This document shows positions 41,642 to 50,800 of a DNA stretch of 64,000 nt, in pieces. The stretch is from Archangium lipolyticum. Its GTDB lineage: Bacteria > Myxococcota > Myxococcia > Myxococcales > Myxococcaceae. Both the position numbers and the translations under genes were made by a program. Numbering within the stretch: position 1 is the stretch's first letter; every line of letters starts with the position of its first letter. Below the pieces are notes generated by a model. That model saw only the letters and a list, made by a program, of their open reading frames with translations, did no database searches and was not told the DNA's origin. The stretch lies in assembly GCF_024623785.1 (NCBI RefSeq), contig NZ_JANKBZ010000008.1, positions 186,001-250,000 on the forward strand, read 5' to 3'.

Positions 41642-42805
41642 ATGGCCACTGAACAAGGTTCCCGGCGGGTCTTCATCGGGCTCATCCTCCTCGCCATCGC
41701 CCTGGTGCTGCTGGTCGCCTCGCCCTTCTTCGAGGCCTTCTTCCTGGCCGCGGTGCTCGCCGGGGCGTTCCAGGGCCTGCAGGGGTGGTTGACGCGGAAG
41801 TTCCGGGGGAAGAGCGGGCTGTCGGCCGGGGTCATCTGCGTGGGCACCGTCCTGGCCCTGCTGGCGCCCCTGGCCGCCCTCACCGCCTTCATCGTCTCCG
41901 AGGTCATCGAAGGGGTGAACTTCATCTCCAACATCGTGCAGCAGCGGGGACTGGAGGGACTGCTGGCCTACGTTCCCGGCCCGCTGCGAGACCACGCCGG
42001 ACAGTTGCTGGATCGCTTCCAGACGCGGAGCGCCGGGCTGTGGCAGACGCTGCAGGAGCAGCTGAGCACCCGGGGCGCCACCGCGGCCCAGACGGTGGGC
42101 GGAGTCGTGGCGACCACGGGCTCGGCGGTCCTGCAGACGGCGATGATGCTCATCGCGCTCTACTTCCTGCTGGTGGACGGCGGGCGGCTCGTCACCTGGC
42201 TGGAGAGCGTGTCCCCCCTCAGGCGCGGGCAGACGACGGAGCTGCTGACCGAGTTCCGCAGGGTCACCAAGTCGGTGCTGGTGTCCACCATCGCCACCGC
42301 GGGTGTGCAGGCGGTGGCGGCGCTGGTGGGCTACCTCATCACCGGCGTGCCCGTGCCCATCTTCTTCGGGGCGGTGACGTTCTTCTTCGCCCTCATCCCG
42401 GCCATCGGTGGCGCCTCGGTGTGCATCGTCGCCTCCATCATCCTGCTGGCCACCGGCCACCCCGTGGCCGCCCTCATCCTGGCGCTCTGGGGCGTCATCG
42501 TGGTGGGGCTCTCCGACAACATCGTCAAGCCGCTGCTGGCCAAGCGCGGCATGCACATGCACGGCGCCATCGTCTTCTTCGCCCTGCTCGGCGGCCTGGC
42601 CGTCTTCGGCGCCATCGGCCTGCTGCTGGGGCCGCTCATCGTGGCCTTCTTCCTCTCCGTGGTGCGCATCTACGAGCGCGACTACGGCCGCCCCTCCGGG
42701 CGCCCCGGGGACCCGGGCACCCCTCCCCTGAACAAGCCCACCGTGCCCGAAGGTGAGGAGTGGGAGCCCTCCGGACTCCACCCGGAGGAGACGCACCCCC
42801 ACTGA
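41642..42805 (+). CDS. AI-2E family transporter (PerM/YdiK-like permease)
   Basis: A 387-residue membrane protein. Around eight helices: an N-terminal pair (FIGLILLAIALVLLVASPFFEAFFLAAVLAGAF), a large cytosolic or periplasmic stretch, then IALYFLLVDGGRLVTW, and the C-terminal block TGVPVPIFFGAVTFFFALIPAIGGA and WGVIVVGLSDNIVKPLL, which is the AI-2E family signature. Members range from autoinducer-2 exporters to Na+/H+ antiporters, so the substrate is uncertain. The C terminus has an acidic, proline-rich tail. A terminator hairpin lies just beyond the stop. Confidence 0.88.
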   Translation: MATEQGSRRVFIGLILLAIALVLLVASPFFEAFFLAAVLAGAFQGLQGWLTRKFRGKSGLSAGVICVGTVLALLAPLAALTAFIVSEVIEGVNFISNIVQQRGLEGLLAYVPGPLRDHAGQLLDRFQTRSAGLWQTLQEQLSTRGATAAQTVGGVVATTGSAVLQTAMMLIALYFLLVDGGRLVTWLESVSPLRRGQTTELLTEFRRVTKSVLVSTIATAGVQAVAALVGYLITGVPVPIFFGAVTFFFALIPAIGGASVCIVASIILLATGHPVAALILALWGVIVVGLSDNIVKPLLAKRGMHMHGAIVFFALLGGLAVFGAIGLLLGPLIVAFFLSVVRIYERDYGRPSGRPGDPGTPPLNKPTVPEGEEWEPSGLHPEETHPH

Positions 42806-42811
42806 GTCTCC

Positions 42812-42837
42812 GAGGGGAGCCCACCGGGGCTCCCCTC
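42812..42837. terminator. Bidirectional terminator between converging genes
   Basis: GAGGGGAGCCC and GGGCTCCCCTC form a perfect 11-bp stem around ACCG in the 40-bp gap between the AI-2E-type gene and the secreted phosphatase-fold gene. Its position and stem strength fit a terminator shared by both strands. Confidence 0.7.
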
Positions 42838-42845
42838 CCGAGGGA

Positions 42846-44474
42846 CTACGGCTGGACGACGGCGCCGGACACGTTGAGCGTGTAGCTGCTCGTGGCGCCC
42901 GCGTAGCCCACCACCTTCACGTAGTAGGTGCCCGCCGCCGAAACGTTGTAGGTGCCCACCTCGGGGTTGGCCGTGGTGTAGCCGCGCGTCAGGTACGTGG
43001 TGACGTTGGAGCCGGAGTACAGGTACCAGTCCAGGTCCCCCGTCCCGGGCATGGTCAGCTTCACCGTGACGAAGCCCGGCGCGGTCACCGTGAACTTGAA
43101 CCAGTCGATGTCCGTGCTGGTGGAGACGCTCCCGGTCACGTTGGTGCCCGCCGCCACCCGGCCATTGGCGCCCGCCGCGGTGTTGTTGACCTCGGTCTCC
43201 TGGGTGATGACGGGGTCCGGAGTCGGACCGGGGGCGGTGATGGTGAAGGCCCCGTCGCTCGTGTCGGAGGTGGCCACGTTGGACGCGTCACTCACCCGCA
43301 CCCTGGCCGTCGTGGTCGCCGTGCCCGGCACCGTCCAGCCGTAGCTGCCCGCCGAGGCCGGCGTGCTCGCGGTGATGACGTTCCACGTGCTGCCATCGAG
43401 CGTGTACTCGAGCTTCACGTTCGTCACGTTGCTCGCCGTCCAGGTGATGGTCCCGTTCAGCCCGCCCGTCCAGCTCTCCCCACCATTGGGCGACACCACC
43501 GTCACGCTCGCCGGAGGCGGCGGGGTCGTGTCCGCCGGAATGAGGAAGTCCTTGATGACGGCCATGTGCTGCATGTTGGTGGAGGCGCTGTCGCCATACT
43601 GCGCCGGGGAGATGTCCGAGAGCGGCGTGTACACCCGCGTGTCCACCACCACGCCCGCGCTGAAGGAGCTGGAGCCGAGGACCGTGGGCGTCTGGTAGGC
43701 GCGCAGGTCCGAGTCCACGAGCACGTGGTCATAGGGCTTGTTGCGGTTGGAGTTGGTGTCGGGGTCGCCGTTCTGGTCCACCGGATGCGGACCGTTGGTG
43801 GTCACCACCTGGTTGAAGGTGCTGAAGCAGGACTCGGTGCGGCTGTCGGTATTGAAGTCCCCACCGATGGTCAGGTAGTCGCCCACGGGCACGAGCTCGT
43901 TGATGCGCTTCACCAGCTCGATGGCCTCGTTGTTGCGATCGCCAGCGGAGCCAGAGTTGAGCAGGTGCACGCTCACCACCCAGAGGTCCTTGGAACCCGG
44001 CACGTCGATACGCGCCCAGGCGAAATCACGGTTGGAGACGACCGGGTCATTCCACTGACCCGAGGAGACGATGGGCCAGCGGCTGATGACACCGTTGGGA
44101 ATCTGCGCCCCGGTCTCTCGCGAGTAATGGAAGCCCGTCCCGAAGGCGGTATCGACGAAGCTCCGGAGGGCGCTGGCCGAGTTGTTGCCGTAGTTGAACT
44201 CCTGGATCATCACCACGTCCGGCTGCGTGCCCTGGAAGATGCGGATGCCCTCTCCCGGGTCGTAGCTCTGGCCATTGCCGCTGGTGATGTTGGCGGCCAT
44301 CAGCCGCACCCGCACATCCGCGAGTGGCGCCGCGCTGGCGGACACGCTTTCGTCCGCGGGCTCTCGCGTGTCCACGGCACTCCCGCCACAGGCGGCGAGA
44401 ACCAGGGTGAGCAGCGGCGCCAGCAGCCAGGACCGGAGCCCGGTGCGCATCGAGAAGGTGGGAGACTGTCGCAT
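42846..44474 (-). CDS. Exported endonuclease/exonuclease/phosphatase-fold lipoprotein with Ig-like and PPC domains
   Basis: A 542-residue protein whose start at ATG 44474 is supported by AGGAAG. The leader LRSWLLAPLLTLVLAACGG carries lipobox LAAC. Residues about 60-300 form an endonuclease/exonuclease/phosphatase domain: MAANITSGNG, PDVVMIQEF, FAWARIDVPG, VVSVHLLNSG, LTIGGDFNTD, KPYDHVLVD and the closing H of MQHMAVI. Then an Ig-like PNGGESWTGGLNGTITWTA domain and a C-terminal pre-peptidase domain (DIDWFKFTV ... GTYYVKVVGY). It probably acts outside the cell as a DNase, phosphodiesterase or sphingomyelinase-like enzyme. Confidence 0.85.
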   Translation of the reverse strand: MRQSPTFSMRTGLRSWLLAPLLTLVLAACGGSAVDTREPADESVSASAAPLADVRVRLMAANITSGNGQSYDPGEGIRIFQGTQPDVVMIQEFNYGNNSASALRSFVDTAFGTGFHYSRETGAQIPNGVISRWPIVSSGQWNDPVVSNRDFAWARIDVPGSKDLWVVSVHLLNSGSAGDRNNEAIELVKRINELVPVGDYLTIGGDFNTDSRTESCFSTFNQVVTTNGPHPVDQNGDPDTNSNRNKPYDHVLVDSDLRAYQTPTVLGSSSFSAGVVVDTRVYTPLSDISPAQYGDSASTNMQHMAVIKDFLIPADTTPPPPASVTVVSPNGGESWTGGLNGTITWTASNVTNVKLEYTLDGSTWNVITASTPASAGSYGWTVPGTATTTARVRVSDASNVATSDTSDGAFTITAPGPTPDPVITQETEVNNTAAGANGRVAAGTNVTGSVSTSTDIDWFKFTVTAPGFVTVKLTMPGTGDLDWYLYSGSNVTTYLTRGYTTANPEVGTYNVSAAGTYYVKVVGYAGATSSYTLNVSGAVVQP

Positions 44475-44565
44475 ACGGAGACTTCCTGCCCGCGAGGCGC
44501 GGGCGGGTGGGAGGAGGACGGCGCGCGTCATCATCGCCCATCACCCCCCCCGCCGTCTCGCAGTC

Positions 44566-45054
44566 CTACGGTGAAATTCCAGCCTGGCTCGCCGCGGCAA
44601 CGGACAGGGCGACGAAGAGGTAGCGCAGCGCCTTGCCCAGGGTGACGAAGGCGACGAAGGGCGCCCAGCGCATCCCCACGAGGCCGGCGGCGAGCACGAA
44701 CACGTCCCCCACCACGGGGAGCCACGCGAGGAGGAGCACCGGAGCGCCCCAGGTGGCCAGCCGCGCCTGGGCCCGCTCCAGCCGGGGACCCTCCCGCGCG
44801 CGGCGGCGTTGCACCCAGCGCCCCACCGGGCCCCCTCCCCCACGCGCCACCCAGCGCCCCAGGAGGTAGACGGTGATGGCCCCGAGCACGTTGCCCACGG
44901 TGGCCACCGCCACGGTCCACGCCGGCTGCACCCCTCCATAGATGAGCGCGGCCAGCACCGCCTCGGAGGGAGCCGGCAGCACGGAGCCCGCCATCACGGC
45001 CACGAGGAAGAGCCCGGGCAATCCCCATTCGGCCAGGGTGGAGGAGTCCGGCAT
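44566..45054 (-). CDS. DedA/YqaA (VTT domain) small membrane protein
   Basis: A 162-residue inner-membrane protein in the YqaA-like branch of the DedA/SNARE-associated family. AEWGLPGLFLVAVMAGSVLPAPSEAVLAALI includes the reentrant-type VLPAPSE segment, followed by VGNVLGAITVYLLGRW (G-x-x-x-G with acidic-to-basic switch), LLAWLPVVGDVFVLAAGLVGMRWAPFVAFVTLGKALRYLFV. DedA proteins support membrane lipid transport and envelope homeostasis. ATG 45054 chosen; monocistronic. Confidence 0.82.
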   Translation of the reverse strand: MPDSSTLAEWGLPGLFLVAVMAGSVLPAPSEAVLAALIYGGVQPAWTVAVATVGNVLGAITVYLLGRWVARGGGGPVGRWVQRRRAREGPRLERAQARLATWGAPVLLLAWLPVVGDVFVLAAGLVGMRWAPFVAFVTLGKALRYLFVALSVAAASQAGISP

Positions 45055-45186
45055 GGTCGCGCCCACTTTAGGACGTTCCCGCGCCCGTCCGTACAGCCAC
45101 GAACTCCCCGTACTCCCGGGAGGGATGGACGCCTGCCTGCCCATTCCTACCTTCTGGCCAACCCCTTCCCCGTACCGAGGTCTCCC

Positions 45187-45864
45187 ATGAAGCCCTTCGT
45201 CGTCCTCGCGGCCACGGGCGCCGTGCTCGCCAGTGGACTCTGTCTGGCCCAGTCCGCCAGGTACACCGTGAGAATCCAGGAGCTGTTCCTCCTGCCCGGA
45301 GTCTCCACCCCCACCACCAACCAGAGCGCCAGCGGCGAGTGGAAGGACGTGCTCCACACCACCCTGACGACGGCCCAGAAGAAGAACCTCGCGATGAGGG
45401 TGGAGCTCGAGGCCGGCCTGCACACGGACGCGCCCACGCGCGGCAGGGCCTTCCCCGGGGAGGTCTCCGCCCGGGGTCAGCTGGAGATCCGTGTGCTGGT
45501 GGACGGCACCCAGGTGGCCCCCGGCCCCCTCGTCATCGCCGAGAGCACCCAGCCCCAGATGAACCGCTTCGGAGACCTGCTCTCCAGCTGTGCCGACACC
45601 AACGCGGACGGCACCCTCCTCTTCGAGGAGTGCATCTTCACCCTGGAGGAGCAGCGGCGCGTGCTCCGGGCCCTCGACGCCCGCGCGCTCTCCTTCTCCC
45701 TGGACGACATCGACACCGGCACGCATGACCTGCGGGTGCAGGCGCGCGTCAGCGTCTCCAGCCAGGGCGCCAGCGGCTCGGCCTCGGCGGGCGCGTGGTT
45801 GGGCCGAGGCACCATCAGCCTCGAGGAGGTGCGGCTGGTGAAGAGCTTCGATATCTCCGACTGA
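45187..45864 (+). CDS. Exported protein of unknown function
   Basis: A 225-residue protein with a Sec signal peptide (KPFVVLAATGAVLASGLCLAQS, cleavage near AQS). The mature chain is beta-rich with ARYTVRIQELFLLPGVSTPT, LEIRVLVDGTQVAPGPLVIAES and THDLRVQARVSVSSQG, and two cysteines (SSCADTNADGTLLFEECIF) that may pair. The DTNADG stretch resembles a calcium loop. No family is recognised. Its end overlaps the 3' end of the converging hybrid kinase by 50 bp. Confidence 0.6.
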   Translation: MKPFVVLAATGAVLASGLCLAQSARYTVRIQELFLLPGVSTPTTNQSASGEWKDVLHTTLTTAQKKNLAMRVELEAGLHTDAPTRGRAFPGEVSARGQLEIRVLVDGTQVAPGPLVIAESTQPQMNRFGDLLSSCADTNADGTLLFEECIFTLEEQRRVLRALDARALSFSLDDIDTGTHDLRVQARVSVSSQGASGSASAGAWLGRGTISLEEVRLVKSFDISD

Positions 45865-47677
45865 GCACCTGGGGTGCGATCGAGGCCACCACGGAGAGCA
45901 ACTGCGAGGGGTTCAGCGGTTTGGCGAGGTGCACATCGAAGCCCGCGGCCAGGGCACGCCGCCGGTCCTCGCTCCGGGCGAAGGCCGTGAACGCCACCGC
46001 GGGGATACGCTCCTCGTTCCGCTCCCGCTCCTGGGCGCGGAGCTGGCGGATCAAGCTGTAGCCATCCTCTCCGGCCATGCCGATGTCCGAGACGAGCACA
46101 TCGGGCCGGAGGGAGCCGAGCAGCGCCAGGGCCTCCCGGGTGCTCGCCGCGCGAATTACCTGGGCACGGCAGCCCTCCAACACCTCGGAGAGGAGGGCCA
46201 GCGTATCCGGCTCGTCCTCCACCACGAGGATGTGAAGTCCCTCCAGGCAAGGTGTCCAGGCCTCCGGGGGCCGAGCGCCCTGTTCCGGCCGGGCCTGAGT
46301 GGACGGTGACGGCTCCGGCGCGCATGGCGGGGGATGGGGAAAGGTGACGCGGAAGGTGGCGCCCCGGCCCGGCCCGTCGCTGTGCGCGAACACGGTGCCC
46401 CCGTGCATCTCCACCAGGTGACGCACGATGGCCAGCCCCAGACCCAGGCCACCATGGGAGCGCGTGGAGCTGCTGTCGGCCTGGCGGAAGCGCTCGAAGA
46501 CATGCGGAAGGAAGGACGGGGCGATGCCCTGCCCCGTGTCCTCCACCTCCAGCCGGGCCTCGCCCTCTCCCTGCTCCAGCCGCACCACCACCTGGCCTCC
46601 CGAGGGCGTGAACTTGATGGCGTTGGTCAACAGGTTCCACACCACCTGCTGCAAGCGCTCGGCATCCACGGACAGGGGCCCCACACCGGGGGCGACACTC
46701 AGGGACAGCCGCACGCCCCGGGCCTCGGCCGCCGGGCGGACCGCGTCGAGCGCCGCCTCCAGCACCGGCAGGGGCTCCAGCGGACGCACGTCCAGCCGCA
46801 GCTTCCCGGTGACGATGCGGCTGATGTCCAGCAAGTCCTCGATGAGCTGCGTCTGCGCCCGCGCGTTGCGCTCGATGGTCGCCAGGGCGCGCTGGCGCTT
46901 GTCCTCCGGCATCTCGCGCGTGCGCAGCAGCTGGGCCCACCCGAGGATGGAGGTGAGGGGCGTGCGCAGCTCGTGGGACAGCGTGGAGAGGAACTCGTCC
47001 TTCATCCGGCTGGCGGACTCGGCTTCCCGGCGGGCCTGGCGCTCGAGGGCCAGCAGGCGCTCCCGCTCCTGTTCCGCCCGGGCCTTCTCCATCGCCACGG
47101 AGGCGATGTGGGCCATGGTCTCGATGAGGTGCAGCTCGTGCTCCGTGGGGGCCCGGGGCTCTTTGTAATACATGGCCAGCGTCCCCAGCACCCGCCCTTC
47201 CGAGGAGAGGATGGGACCGGACCAGCACGCCTGCAGCCGAAGCACCTTCGCGAAGTCCTGGTAGGGAATCCAGTTGGGGTGCGTGTTGATGTCCGTCACC
47301 ACCACCATCCGTTTCCAATACGCGGCCGCGCCGCAGGAGCCCACGGTGGGGCCGATGGGCAACCCCTCGACGAGGGCGTTGTAGGCGGGCGGCAGGCTGT
47401 CCCCAGCTCCCACGTGGAGGAGGCCAGCGTCATCCAGCAACAACACCGAGGCCATCATCCCCGGGCTCAACAGCTCGATGGCACGGGTGATGGACCGCAA
47501 CATGTCCGGCAACGAAGTGCCGCGAGCCACCAGCTCCAACAGCCGGTTCTGCATCGCCAGACGAGCTTCCACCTGGCCGCGCCCATCTGCCTTGTCATTC
47601 GCCAACCCGGTGAGCGCCTCCAGCTCTCCCAACAGTGCGTCCGATGAACCCGGCGAGGAAGCAGACGGATGATCCAT
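45815..47677 (-). CDS. GAF-domain hybrid sensor histidine kinase with C-terminal receiver
   Basis: A 620-residue cytosolic kinase. GAF domain about 55-205 (ASVLLLDDAGLLHVGAGDSLPPAYN ... GSCGAAAYWKRMVVVTDINTHPNW), coiled coil 215-240, HisKA with phosphorylated histidine in STLSHELRTPLTSILGW, HATPase with NLLTNAIKFTPSGG and GLGLGLAIVRHLVEMHGG, and a receiver (LHILVVEDEPDTLALL, phosphoacceptor in DVLVSDIGMAGEDG) at the C terminus. It can phosphorylate its own receiver and pass phosphate onward; no output gene is nearby. ATG 47677 chosen. Its end runs under the tail of the neighbouring exported-protein gene. Confidence 0.9.
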   Translation of the reverse strand: MDHPSASSPGSSDALLGELEALTGLANDKADGRGQVEARLAMQNRLLELVARGTSLPDMLRSITRAIELLSPGMMASVLLLDDAGLLHVGAGDSLPPAYNALVEGLPIGPTVGSCGAAAYWKRMVVVTDINTHPNWIPYQDFAKVLRLQACWSGPILSSEGRVLGTLAMYYKEPRAPTEHELHLIETMAHIASVAMEKARAEQERERLLALERQARREAESASRMKDEFLSTLSHELRTPLTSILGWAQLLRTREMPEDKRQRALATIERNARAQTQLIEDLLDISRIVTGKLRLDVRPLEPLPVLEAALDAVRPAAEARGVRLSLSVAPGVGPLSVDAERLQQVVWNLLTNAIKFTPSGGQVVVRLEQGEGEARLEVEDTGQGIAPSFLPHVFERFRQADSSSTRSHGGLGLGLAIVRHLVEMHGGTVFAHSDGPGRGATFRVTFPHPPPCAPEPSPSTQARPEQGARPPEAWTPCLEGLHILVVEDEPDTLALLSEVLEGCRAQVIRAASTREALALLGSLRPDVLVSDIGMAGEDGYSLIRQLRAQERERNEERIPAVAFTAFARSEDRRRALAAGFDVHLAKPLNPSQLLSVVASIAPQVLSRRYRSSSPAAPPRG

Positions 47678-47840
47678 GGGAACCCCACATCCACGCGAAC
47701 ACCCCAGAGGGTGACGCGCCAATCCCCATTCTATGAGTCGCGCGGAGTCGTCGCACAGCGAGCCCTCGCCCCCCAGGTGTCAGCTTCGAGCGGCTCCCTC
47801 GTCCTGTGGCCCATCCGTTTGGGATACAAAGGAATACACC

Positions 47841-48299
47841 ATGTGCCGATACGCGATGAGCGGCCCCTACAAGCAGCACTACGCCTGCTTCGACTGTCGC
47901 AAGAGCTTCAAGTGGCCGCGGGACGCCCACCAGCCACGCTCAGCGGACACCCCTTCCGAAGTGAAGTGCCCGCAGTGCGGTGAGCCCATGTCCTCCATGG
48001 GCATGGACTTCAAGCCACCCCCCCGGCACGACACCCACCAGTGGGAGAAGGTCCGCGTCCTGCTCGCCCACGGGTACACGTACCACTCGTGTGGCTGCGG
48101 CGGACCGGGTTACCGGCCCCGGACGTTGGGCGAGGTGCCGGAGTTCCTCGCCAGCCGGCCACCGCGCTCGCCGGGTGAGGCACTGCTGCGGCGCATCTCC
48201 GCACGGGAGGAAGGTGGAGCCCGGTGGAAGCGGGAGTCGAGCCTGTCGGACAACCAGTATTGGAGCCCGAAACAAAGGCCCCGCCGTCCCGGTGCCTGA
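47841..48299 (+). CDS. Zinc-ribbon protein of unknown function
   Basis: A 152-residue protein starting at ATG 47841 with AAAGGAA upstream. It has CFDCRKSFKWP, then VKCPQCGEPM, two C-x2-C knuckles that likely hold one zinc ion, followed by FKPPPRHDTHQWEKV and a Gly/Cys stretch YHSCGCGGPGYRPRTLGEVPEFL. The ribbon resembles domains that bind nucleic acid or serve as structural zinc sites. Not a recognised named family. Solitary gene between the hybrid kinase and the GH43 glycosidase. Confidence 0.65.
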   Translation: MCRYAMSGPYKQHYACFDCRKSFKWPRDAHQPRSADTPSEVKCPQCGEPMSSMGMDFKPPPRHDTHQWEKVRVLLAHGYTYHSCGCGGPGYRPRTLGEVPEFLASRPPRSPGEALLRRISAREEGGARWKRESSLSDNQYWSPKQRPRRPGA

Positions 48300-48317
48300 G
48301 TCGGCGCCGAGTATCCG

Positions 48318-49265
48318 TCATCCGGCCGTGCGAGGGAGGTGCGTCGGCACGAAGGACGGTCCGAGCACCCGGGGGCCCTGCTCGCCCCACACGAGCGGGT
48401 CGATGCACATCCGGCGAGCCGTCCGGCCCGGGTCCCACGCGTGGTAGACGACGACGTCCTGCCCGCCGGGACCGGTGACCACGCAGTTGTGCCCGGGGCC
48501 GATCACCTTGTCCGACACGGTCCGCAGCAGAGGGGGGATGCCGGCCGGCTCGACCCATGGCCCGAGCGGGTGATCGGCCACGGCATACGCGACACCGTAC
48601 GTCGGCTCCAGCCAGGAACCGCCGGAGTAGAAGCAGTAGTAGCGGCCCTCGTAGCGGCGGACGAACGGACCTTCCAGCGTGTGCCAGTCATAGACCTGCC
48701 CGTACATCTTCCGCTCGCGCAGGAACACCTGCCAGTCGCCACTGGGCCGCAGCATGGTGCGAGGCTGTCCGCGCAGCCGGGTCATGCCCTCCAGCACGTC
48801 GACGGCGAGCATGGTGCCGACCCGGTCGCCCTCGAGGACGTCCCGGGCGTAGAAGAGGTACCAGGTGCCGTCCTCGTCCCGGAAGGGGCTCGCGTCGATG
48901 GCGAAGCGCTCCCCCGGGGTGAGATTGATGCCCTGGTCGATGAACGGGCCCGTCGGACGGTCGGCGACCGCGACCCGCAGATGGTGGCCAGCGTCCCCGA
49001 ATCCCACGGAGTAGTACATCCACCACTTCCCATGAGCCTCGGTGACCTCCGGTGCCCAGTAGTCGCTTCCGGCCTCCGGGGGTAGCAGCTCGAGGGCGCC
49101 TCCCACGCTGCTCCAGGTGATGAGGTCTGGAGACGTGAGCACTTCAAAAGCGCGCCCGTCGACCACCCGGCCGGTACCGTAGGCGACATACCCGTCCCCG
49201 ACCCGCAGGACGAAGGGGTCCGCGAAGTAGGCGTCGTGCACGGGGTTGCAGTAGCGGAGGGTCAT
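48318..49265 (-). CDS. Glycoside hydrolase family 43-type (five-bladed propeller) protein
   Basis: A 315-residue protein with the GH43 propeller pattern. The general-base aspartate is in FADPFVLRVGDGYVAYGTG, the middle aspartate in IDASPFRDEDGTWYLFYA, and the acid glutamate in LEGPFVRRYEGRYYCFYSGG. WAPEVTEAHGKWWMYYSVG is the third-blade signature. No signal peptide is seen, so it would act on imported arabino- or xylo-oligosaccharides in the cytosol. No transporter or other glycosidase gene surrounds it. Confidence 0.87.
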   Translation of the reverse strand: MTLRYCNPVHDAYFADPFVLRVGDGYVAYGTGRVVDGRAFEVLTSPDLITWSSVGGALELLPPEAGSDYWAPEVTEAHGKWWMYYSVGFGDAGHHLRVAVADRPTGPFIDQGINLTPGERFAIDASPFRDEDGTWYLFYARDVLEGDRVGTMLAVDVLEGMTRLRGQPRTMLRPSGDWQVFLRERKMYGQVYDWHTLEGPFVRRYEGRYYCFYSGGSWLEPTYGVAYAVADHPLGPWVEPAGIPPLLRTVSDKVIGPGHNCVVTGPGGQDVVVYHAWDPGRTARRMCIDPLVWGEQGPRVLGPSFVPTHLPRTAG

Positions 49266-49316
49266 GGCGGGATGACTACAACATGAGTGACCTGGAGGAA
49301 GGTGAAGTGGCTCATG

Positions 49317-50114
49317 TCACGGTGAGCCGATGTCCAGTTCCCGCCGTGTGGGGATGCGGATCAGCACGCGCAGTCCCTTCCTGCGATTGAATCCCACTGA
49401 GTAGAGCTCGCTCCCAATGGCGACCACAGCCGGAGGCGGGGGCGAGGGCTGCGTCTCCAACCAGGAATACGCCTCCTCCCGGGTCGCGAAGGACCGGACC
49501 GGGCGCGAGACCCTGGTGGAGTGGAGGGTACCCAGGAACTCCTCGAAGCCATGGTGCTCCCCAATGTCCATCACGAAGTGGAAGGCAATCTTGGCGATCC
49601 TGATGGCCTCCAATTCCTCAGGTGAAGACATACGCTGCTCCATCTCATGGAGGTGGAGGCAGGTCTTGTTGCAGAGATCGAAGAGGCTGAAGCGCGCACC
49701 ACGACCCGGGTTCGGAGTGCTGGGCTCTTCCTCTTCCTCTTCCTCCGCACCCGCCATCCGCGCCCACTCTTCTTTGGAGGCAAGGCGGAGCAGCTTCCGG
49801 TGCTCGAGCTCGCGCGAGTACGCGACGTGATAGAGAGAATCCCCCACCCCGATGATGGCCCCATGGGGAGGAGCTGGGTGAACCCGCAGCCAGGCCTCCG
49901 CCTCTTCCTTCGTCACGAAAGAGAGAGCCGGAGTCAGCCGTGCCGTGTTGAAGCCTTCGAGGTATTCCTCGAACTCGATGGCCTCGTTCCTCTCCAAGAT
50001 GAAGTGAAGAGCGATCCTGGAGTTCTCGAGCGCGTCATGCTGCTCCGAGGTGGATGCAAACCGCTCCACTCCGTGAAGCAAGACCAAGGTGCTCTGGATG
50101 AGAACAGGATTCAT
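49317..50114 (-). CDS. Internally duplicated hypothetical protein, partner of the upstream lipoprotein
   Basis: A 265-residue protein starting at ATG 50114. The two halves (about 8-110 and 150-255) are repeats: each has a helical segment (IALHFILERNEAIEFEEYLEG and IAFHFVMDIGEHHGFEEFLGT), a region with TARL/STRV and SFVTKEEAEAWL/SFATREEAYSWL, and a GxxLYHVAYSR/GSELYSVGFNRR strand pair. The linker is an acidic, proline-rich stretch. No known domain or export signal. It lies 38 bp behind the lipoprotein gene in the same direction, so they are probably one unit. Confidence 0.65.
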   Translation of the reverse strand: MNPVLIQSTLVLLHGVERFASTSEQHDALENSRIALHFILERNEAIEFEEYLEGFNTARLTPALSFVTKEEAEAWLRVHPAPPHGAIIGVGDSLYHVAYSRELEHRKLLRLASKEEWARMAGAEEEEEEEPSTPNPGRGARFSLFDLCNKTCLHLHEMEQRMSSPEELEAIRIAKIAFHFVMDIGEHHGFEEFLGTLHSTRVSRPVRSFATREEAYSWLETQPSPPPPAVVAIGSELYSVGFNRRKGLRVLIRIPTRRELDIGSP

Positions 50115-50152
50115 ATGGACGCTCCAACGAGCCGTGTGGTGCGCATTGCGCT

Positions 50153-50740
50153 TCAACCCGCCATGAGCACGACGGGAGCCAGTACGACCACGCCAGCCCC
50201 AGCCGAGAGGGTCACGAAAGCAACACCCGCGATGACGACGACCGTGCCAACGAGGAGCTCCTTCCGGTTCCGTTTCAGCCATTCGGCCGCCTCATGCGTG
50301 GCGGAAAACTCCAGGGCAGGCGAGCGCTGCGACTTGAGGCAATCCTGGTATTCCTCCATGCACTTCTCGGCGCAGTAGCTTCCCTTGCTACCGTCCCCAC
50401 GCTTGACATGACTCAGATAGGACGGAAGCCTGCGTTTCATGCAGTCCCGAAAGCAGTCGATATGCTCCTGCTCACAGTCCCTCGGACGGGATGAGGCGAG
50501 CACGATGTTTTCAACTGCATCGCCCGTGCTGGAGAGGTGGTCATACCACGACAGGTCGAACTCGCTGGCGCGTTGCCAGGAGTGCCTGGCCTGACCATCC
50601 GATGCATCCTCGATGACGAGCACGAAGCCGGTAAGCTCCTCGGAGCGTGAAGGTGCGGCATGGCGAGTACTGCCACAAGAGACCAGCAGCAAGACGAGGC
50701 CAGCCGCGAGCAGCTTGGAAACAAGTGCCTGGGTACTCAT
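50153..50740 (-). CDS. Cysteine-rich lipoprotein with C-terminal membrane helix
   Basis: A 195-residue exported protein. The leader TQALVSKLLAAGLVLLLVSCGS ends in lipobox LVSC. The middle has paired CxxxC motifs: CEQEHIDCFRDCMKRR and CAEKCMEEYQDC, followed by AAEWLKRNRKELLVGTVVVIAGVAFVTLSAGAGVVVLAPV, a hydrophobic helix near the end. I recall the same C-x3-C arrangement in several myxobacterial lipoproteins placed next to an unrelated cytosolic gene, consistent with a toxin- or effector-type pair, but no function is shown. Confidence 0.65.
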   Translation of the reverse strand: MSTQALVSKLLAAGLVLLLVSCGSTRHAAPSRSEELTGFVLVIEDASDGQARHSWQRASEFDLSWYDHLSSTGDAVENIVLASSRPRDCEQEHIDCFRDCMKRRLPSYLSHVKRGDGSKGSYCAEKCMEEYQDCLKSQRSPALEFSATHEAAEWLKRNRKELLVGTVVVIAGVAFVTLSAGAGVVVLAPVVLMAG

Positions 50741-50800
50741 GGAGTGACGCACTACCAGACAGACGAGCGCCATCCAAACAACTGGCCCTTCGAGCACCCG

